The notes under the pieces are model-generated. The model made no database searches, was not told the origin of the DNA, and saw only the letters and a program-made list of their open reading frames with translations. Below are positions 59,813 through 64,000 of a stretch of 64,000 nt of DNA, in pieces (the first letter of the stretch is position 1; each line of letters starts with the position of its first letter). The position numbers and the translations under genes were made by a program. This DNA is from Candidatus Gastranaerophilales bacterium (lineage in GTDB: Bacteria > Cyanobacteriota > Vampirovibrionia > Gastranaerophilales > Gastranaerophilaceae), in assembly GCA_944325875.1 (NCBI GenBank), contig CALVBU010000001.1:1-64000 (forward strand). The letters are read 5' to 3'.

Positions 59813-61587
59813 AAGAAAAAATAAGTATATTTGTAATTCTTCTTTTATACATTGGATTTTTAGCATTCCATTATATTAATGCAAATAATAAGTTGGTTTT
59901 AAAAGTTGTCACACCAACTATTATTCAAATTGACATAAATAATAACAGGAAACTAGATGAAAATGAAACAATCTGCATTCCTGGTGTAAGCTCATATACG
60001 TCAAATCTTCAATATTATATAAATGAAATTGAAAGTATATCTTCAGAAGATGGACTTGCAATAGGATATTTAGCTGATGAATTCGCAAACTCACAACTTA
60101 CGTATAAAAAAGTTAAATTAAAGTACAATGGGATAAAAAGACCTCAATGTACTGAAGCTGAAATAATTGTCGAGAATAAAAAATATTCTGATATATTAAA
60201 AAGTTCAGGATTTGCAATTATAGACGGAAAAGAAGTTAATGAATATGCTTTTAAAAAGATTAAATCAAAGGCTAAAAGTCTTAATCTTTCAATATATAAC
60301 CACATAAGTAATAAGTATCATAAACTCAATTGTAAATATGGACAAAGTGCACATGATGCAGTTGTATTACCAGAAAAAGAATTGCCCAAAGATGCAGCAC
60401 CTTGCAAATTTTGTTATATTAAACCAACTAATAAAAACAAATTAAAGACCAAAATCTTACTTCCGCCACCTACAATTTTAAGTTCCGGAAATATGAAAGT
60501 TATTCTTGCTGATTATACTCAAGTGTTAAAACCTGACTCAAGTTGTAATCATACTGTCTGCAAGGAATTTCTATCTTTGGTAAACAATACAAATGAAACG
60601 CTTGATATTGCTCTATATGGTTGGACAGAGATTCCAAAAGTAAAGAAAGCTCTTAAATCCGCTGAACGTAGAGGAGTAAAAATTAGAATAATCTATGATA
60701 CGCAATCATACAAAGATAATTACTATCCAGATACTGAACATTTAATAAAAGAATTTAAAAATACCAAATCAGATGAAATCGCAGGTAAGAAATCTCTTAC
60801 AAATGCTCTTATGCACAACAAATTTGCGATATCAGACCAGAAAAAAGTCTTTACCGGTTCTATGAATTTTTCAAAAACTGGGTTTTCAGGATTTAATCAA
60901 AATAACATTTTGATTATTAATTCTACTGAAATAGCTGATATTTATACAAAAGAATTTGAACAAATGTATTCAGGTAAATTTCACAACCTAAAAGAAAATC
61001 CTAATCAAAATTCAATAAAAAAGTTAGACGATTCAAATATCGAAATTTATTTTTCACCTCAGGATAAATCTATCACAAAACGAGTTATCCCGCTTGTTAA
61101 TTCAGCTAAAAAGAATATTTATATTCCAGCATTTTTAATAACACATAAAGAGCTTACAAATTCTCTGATAAATTCACATAAAAGAGGAATATATGTCAAA
61201 ATAATATTAGATGCCACAAATACGAGCGTAAGACACTCTACTGTAAAAGAACTAAAAAACGCTGGCATACCTGTAAAGGTCGAGAATTACGCAGGGAAAT
61301 TGCATTCAAAAGTAATTATCATAGATGATAAATATGTAATTACAGGTTCTACAAACTTTTCAAACAGCGGTGAAAATAAAAATGATGAAAATATGCTTAT
61401 TATAGAAAATCCAAAAATAGCAAATTTTTATTCAGATTATTTTGAATATTTGTGGAAAAAAATTCCAGATAAATGTCTAAAATTCAACCCTCCTGCAGAA
61501 AGTAAATATTCTATTGGCTCTTGTGCTGATGGAATAGACAACGATTTCGACGGAAAAATAGATAAAGATGATGAGGGTTGTAAATAA
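59809..61587 (+). CDS. Membrane-anchored phospholipase-D-family protein with nuclease-like N-terminus
   Basis: A 592-residue protein. One N-terminal membrane helix is followed by a SNase-like beta region (about 25-150). Next comes an Ada-like metal motif (YHKLNC, then PCKFC; about 175-210). Two PLD domains carry HKD motifs: MHNKFAISD and KLHSKVIIIDD, each followed by TGS(M/T)NFS. It ends with DGIDNDFDGKIDKDDEGC, a calcium-binding-type repeat. PLD enzymes of this kind hydrolyse phosphodiesters in lipid or nucleic acid; the nuclease-like front part favours DNA. It is located outside the membrane if the N-terminal helix is an anchor. Confidence 0.85.
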   Translation: MKEKISIFVILLLYIGFLAFHYINANNKLVLKVVTPTIIQIDINNNRKLDENETICIPGVSSYTSNLQYYINEIESISSEDGLAIGYLADEFANSQLTYKKVKLKYNGIKRPQCTEAEIIVENKKYSDILKSSGFAIIDGKEVNEYAFKKIKSKAKSLNLSIYNHISNKYHKLNCKYGQSAHDAVVLPEKELPKDAAPCKFCYIKPTNKNKLKTKILLPPPTILSSGNMKVILADYTQVLKPDSSCNHTVCKEFLSLVNNTNETLDIALYGWTEIPKVKKALKSAERRGVKIRIIYDTQSYKDNYYPDTEHLIKEFKNTKSDEIAGKKSLTNALMHNKFAISDQKKVFTGSMNFSKTGFSGFNQNNILIINSTEIADIYTKEFEQMYSGKFHNLKENPNQNSIKKLDDSNIEIYFSPQDKSITKRVIPLVNSAKKNIYIPAFLITHKELTNSLINSHKRGIYVKIILDATNTSVRHSTVKELKNAGIPVKVENYAGKLHSKVIIIDDKYVITGSTNFSNSGENKNDENMLIIENPKIANFYSDYFEYLWKKIPDKCLKFNPPAESKYSIGSCADGIDNDFDGKIDKDDEGCK

Positions 61588-61589
61588 TT

Positions 61590-61826
61590 TTATTTTTGAA
61601 CATCTTCAAATGTAATTTTAAAGCCCAAAATTTTACAAATATAATCCATCTCAGACAGTTTTAAAGAATTGGTTTTCAAACGATAATTTAAGTTTTGCTG
61701 AGAGTAATATTTCCCACTAACTTCAGAGAGTTTTTCTGCAAGTTTCTTTAATGTCCAAGCTCTATGAGCTAAAAGTATTTTCACAGTTTTATGTGAATCA
61801 ATAATTTCAAAATCACTATCTTTCAT
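61590..61826 (-). CDS. Small HTH (XRE-like) protein paired with pseudopilin copy 2
   Basis: A 78-residue homologue of the protein at 34112-34330: VKILLAHRAWTLKKLAEKLS aligns with VKILLAKEGITLKELARLAT, and both end in KILG(F/Y). It is divergent from the pseudopilin gene at 61944 with a 117-bp gap. A likely DNA-binding regulator of that neighbour, by position. It has no obvious ribosome site. Confidence 0.75.
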   Translation of the reverse strand: MKDSDFEIIDSHKTVKILLAHRAWTLKKLAEKLSEVSGKYYSQQNLNYRLKTNSLKLSEMDYICKILGFKITFEDVQK

Positions 61827-61859
61827 ATTTTTTAATTATACAAATAAGGATTTACAATA

Positions 61860-61888
61860 TTGACAAAATAAAACAATTGTTTCATTAT
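61860..61888 (+). promoter_or_regulatory. Promoter of pseudopilin copy 2
   Basis: TTGACA (61860-61865), a 17-bp spacer and CATTAT (61883-61888). The -35 box lies in ATATTGACAA, as at copy 1. Confidence 0.65.
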
Positions 61889-61943
61889 TAAAAGCATACT
61901 TTTATTAATCAAGCTATTATTTAAATATTGTAAAGGGATAGAA

Positions 61944-62618
61944 ATGAAAAAGAAGAATAAATATAGAGGATTTACGCTTGCAGAAGTACTTATTACATTA
62001 GGTATAATTGGAATAATAGCAGCAATGACTCTTCCAACAGTTGTATCGAAATATAGAGAACAAGTAGTCCTTACTAAGCTAAAAAGAATTTATTCAGTAA
62101 TGAATCAAGCAATAAAGCAATCAGAACTTACGAATGGCGAATGTTTATATTGGGAAACTACGTTAAAGCCAATTGACTTTTATAATAAATATTATAGAGG
62201 ATACCTAAAAGTTACTAAAATTGAAGAAATGCCTGCAGGAAATGATGATGCTATTTTGATATATTTTGCAGATGGCAGCCTGCTTAAATCTTTCAGACAA
62301 GGCAGAGATTATAATTTTATTATTGATCAAAAGAATTTAAAAAAAAATCCGAACGGATTATTAATGGGAAAAGATGTTTTTACATTTAGATTTAATAACG
62401 ATTTAGGTGCACAAACATCAGTGCAAGCAAAATATCATAAAGGAAAAGGCTTTGAACCTTATAGATTTGATTGGAAAGGTACTGAAGAAGATTTACATAA
62501 TGGAACATACGGATGCGATAAACTTATAAAATACGCAGGACAGCAGGCTGATTATTGTACTGCACTTATACAATTCCATAATTGGAGTATTCCAGAAGAT
62601 TATCCGATAAAATTTTAG
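61944..62618 (+). CDS. Type IV pilin-like (pseudopilin) protein, copy 2
   Basis: A 224-residue prepilin-type protein. The signal KKKNKYRGFTLAEVLITLGI would be cut after Gly by a prepilin peptidase, leaving an N-terminal Phe and an anchor helix. The C-terminal domain ends CTALIQFHNWSIPEDYPIKF, matching copy 1 (33222-33968), and KSFRQGRDYNF/YFADGSLL parallel its core. It is divergent from the HTH gene at 61590. AAGGGA is the ribosome site. It converges on the VWA gene with adjacent stops. Confidence 0.9.
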   Translation: MKKKNKYRGFTLAEVLITLGIIGIIAAMTLPTVVSKYREQVVLTKLKRIYSVMNQAIKQSELTNGECLYWETTLKPIDFYNKYYRGYLKVTKIEEMPAGNDDAILIYFADGSLLKSFRQGRDYNFIIDQKNLKKNPNGLLMGKDVFTFRFNNDLGAQTSVQAKYHKGKGFEPYRFDWKGTEEDLHNGTYGCDKLIKYAGQQADYCTALIQFHNWSIPEDYPIKF

Positions 62619-63332
62619 CTATCTATTAGGAATAATTCTTGCTTCTACCTCTTTATGCGCATTAATTGAATTATTCAAACTTCTTGCAAGTTCTGCAGCA
62701 GTATTAGCGGTATAAAATTTGCCACTTGTAACAAGTGCAGTACATTCAAGCTGATCCAAGTCATCAGGATTGTCAATATTAAAAGCAATTACATCAATTG
62801 AAATATCTTTTCTCACTTTTATAAGCTCCATAACAAATTTACATGGGCTTTCATCACAATTTTCTCCACCATCTGTTAGCAGTATGATATGCTTTTTCCC
62901 CGTAAAACCTATAAAATCGTTTCTAACTGCCTCTTTCAATGAAAATGTAATAGGAGTCATTCCTCTCGGATGCACAGTGGATAATGAATTCATAATATTA
63001 AGACTGTTTGATTTTGTAATAGGTACAATCAATGATGAAGCTCTGCATGAATCTATTGGAGTAAATCCCATTTTATGGCCGTAAACTCTTAATCCTACTC
63101 TGCTTTCCGCGCTAATTTTCGGAAGTATTTGTCTCATAGTATCAAGCATAAGATCAAGCTTACTTACACCCTCAAGATATTCCGTCATACTGTTTGAAAA
63201 ATCCAATATAAACAAGGTCATTTCATCATTACTGGATGAATAATTGTAATTATCTGGTCTGTATACTCCGTATTCACTTGCAAATACAGGCAAACAAATT
63301 AATAAACTCAAAAATAAAAAGAATTTCCTCAT
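62619..63332 (-). CDS. Secreted VWA-domain protein
   Basis: About 237 residues from the ATG at 63332. A Sec signal (RKFFLFLSLLICLPVFA) is followed by a von Willebrand A domain. The MIDAS site is ILDFSNSMTEYL (DxSxS), with the later Thr/Asp contacts in RGMTPITFS and LLTDGGENCDE. Four Cys may form disulfides. It is probably periplasmic or surface-exposed and binds a protein through Mg. The longer frame to 63374 would extend the signal peptide and is less likely. Confidence 0.85.
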   Translation of the reverse strand: MRKFFLFLSLLICLPVFASEYGVYRPDNYNYSSSNDEMTLFILDFSNSMTEYLEGVSKLDLMLDTMRQILPKISAESRVGLRVYGHKMGFTPIDSCRASSLIVPITKSNSLNIMNSLSTVHPRGMTPITFSLKEAVRNDFIGFTGKKHIILLTDGGENCDESPCKFVMELIKVRKDISIDVIAFNIDNPDDLDQLECTALVTSGKFYTANTAAELARSLNNSINAHKEVEARIIPNR

Positions 63333-63465
63333 ATAAATTAATTTATAGACTTTAAAAAATTTTTCTATCAACAAACATATAAGCCTCAGATTATATTAAG
63401 AAGCTATTAACATTTTGACAATTATTTATAAGTATTGTCTAATAGATATAAGACTAGGGATAATT

Positions 63466-64000
63466 ATGTATATAAAACAATTAGAGATAGATAATTTCAA
63501 ATCATTTGCCAACCGATCAGAAATCCCTTTACTAAAGGGGTTCACGACAGTTTCCGGTCCAAACGGCTCAGGCAAAAGTAATATTATTGACAGCGTTCTG
63601 TTTGCATTAGGACTTGCTAATGCAAGCGAGTTAAGAGCAGAGAATCTATCTCATTTTATTTCAACATATACAAAAAGAAATGAAGCTTATGTAAAAGTAA
63701 CTTTTGGTGATATGGAAGACGGACAGGATTTAAGTATAGCAAGAAGAATCCGCAAATCTTCCCAAGGATATGCTAGTACATATTATCTTAATGATAGTGT
63801 AACAACACTGACTAATGTGCATGCCATTCTTGAAAAATATAATGTAACACCAAACAGTTATAACGTTATGATGCAAGGCGATGTTCAAGGAATTACCAAT
63901 TGTACTCCGAAAAACAGACGCAAAATTATTGACGAAATTGCCGGCATTGCAGACTTTGACCGCAGAATAGAACAAGCTACCAATGAATTAAAAGACGTAG
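63466..64000 (+). CDS. smc: Chromosome segregation protein SMC, N-terminal part (runs off the window)
   Basis: The ATG at 63466, with an AGGGA ribosome site, opens a frame of 178 codons that is still open at the window end. The ATPase head is clear: YIKQLEIDNFKSFANRSEIP, the Walker A loop GPNGSGKSNIIDSVLFALG (about 33-51), and MQGDVQGITNCTPKNRRKII with DEIAGIADFDRR, the standard block before the coiled coil. SMC compacts and segregates the chromosome with ScpA/B. It is partial only because of the window edge. Confidence 0.95.
   Translation, partial: MYIKQLEIDNFKSFANRSEIPLLKGFTTVSGPNGSGKSNIIDSVLFALGLANASELRAENLSHFISTYTKRNEAYVKVTFGDMEDGQDLSIARRIRKSSQGYASTYYLNDSVTTLTNVHAILEKYNVTPNSYNVMMQGDVQGITNCTPKNRRKIIDEIAGIADFDRRIEQATNELKDV

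Overview
The window looks like chromosome of a low-GC member of the non-photosynthetic Cyanobacteria sister group (Vampirovibrionia/Melainabacteria, most likely a Gastranaerophilales-type gut lineage). This is inference from gene content. RecG has a cyanobacterial-style N-terminal extension. Pseudopilins start with FTLAE(I/V)LITLG and end in DYP(I/F)KF. Several abundant exported-looking families (MGxxASQARLL, ISFQAxF, AYKPLGRQPFRPGQWQGYK) match no classical bacterial protein I know. SRP RNA is of the long type, redox genes are anaerobe-style (desulfoferrodoxin, ferritin, CoA-disulfide-reductase-like), and the base composition is strongly AT-rich with standard stop codons. I see no rRNA, CRISPR array, insertion sequence or prophage.

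Layout. 0.1-5.2 kb: alpha-glucan phosphorylase homologue, a subtilase-like protein lacking the catalytic His, a methionine-gamma-lyase-like PLP enzyme and RpiB. 5.3-7.9 kb: two paralogous surface-type proteins. 8-12.3 kb: RecG and a CHASE2 adenylate cyclase. 12.4-14.9 kb: an Entner-Doudoroff pair (KDPG aldolase, KDG kinase) with a CsaB-type pyruvyl transferase. 15-23.5 kb: EF-hand protein, tRNA-Leu, patatin, a membrane GT-C-like protein, the first MG(L/M)xASQARLL protein, a decarboxylase-fold PLP enzyme and a PilZ protein. 23.4-26.4 kb: secY-rplO-rpmD-rpsE. 26.6-33.1 kb: phosphohexomutase, orphan sugar ABC permease, two tandem FQA-motif proteins and two flavoproteins. 33.2-41.5 kb: pseudopilin/HTH pair, MnmC-like methyltransferase, ThrB, ferredoxin, AI-2E transporter, radical SAM protein, LeuD. 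41.5-42.6 kb: rpsL-rpsG behind a long leader. 42.6-48.7 kb: glutaredoxin plus a degenerate hybrid-cluster-like protein, WecB, SPFH and AMIN proteins, a Cys/Gly/Ser-rich small protein and a GIY-YIG protein. 48.8-52.1 kb: the second MG(L/M)xASQARLL protein followed by a HELIH metalloprotease. 52-58 kb: two-component pair, ferritin/desulfoferrodoxin, SRP RNA. 58-64 kb: GT2, HpnK/YdjC deacetylase, PLD protein, a second pseudopilin/HTH pair, VWA protein and the start of smc.

The most interesting thread is a possible export/effector regulon. Three loci (starts at 21396 on the minus strand, 30296 and 48791 on the plus strand) carry sigma-28-like promoters of exactly TAAA-N16-GCCGAt/c. Two of them also share an identical 15-bp palindrome placed 22 bp upstream. 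The two large products have conserved N- and C-terminal segments around unrelated middles, the architecture of flagellar/type III exported axial proteins. One is followed immediately by a protein with a HELIH zinc-protease motif. Four other genes (5314-6762, 6894-7853, 14951-15892, 37015-37551), all encoding Gly/Tyr-rich or coiled-coil proteins, share a second promoter element with invariant spacing. No secretion apparatus gene is visible here, so the link to a flagellar/type III system is a hypothesis.

A second repeated arrangement is a pseudopilin gene divergent from a tiny HTH gene. It occurs twice, about 28 kb apart, with the same -35 context.
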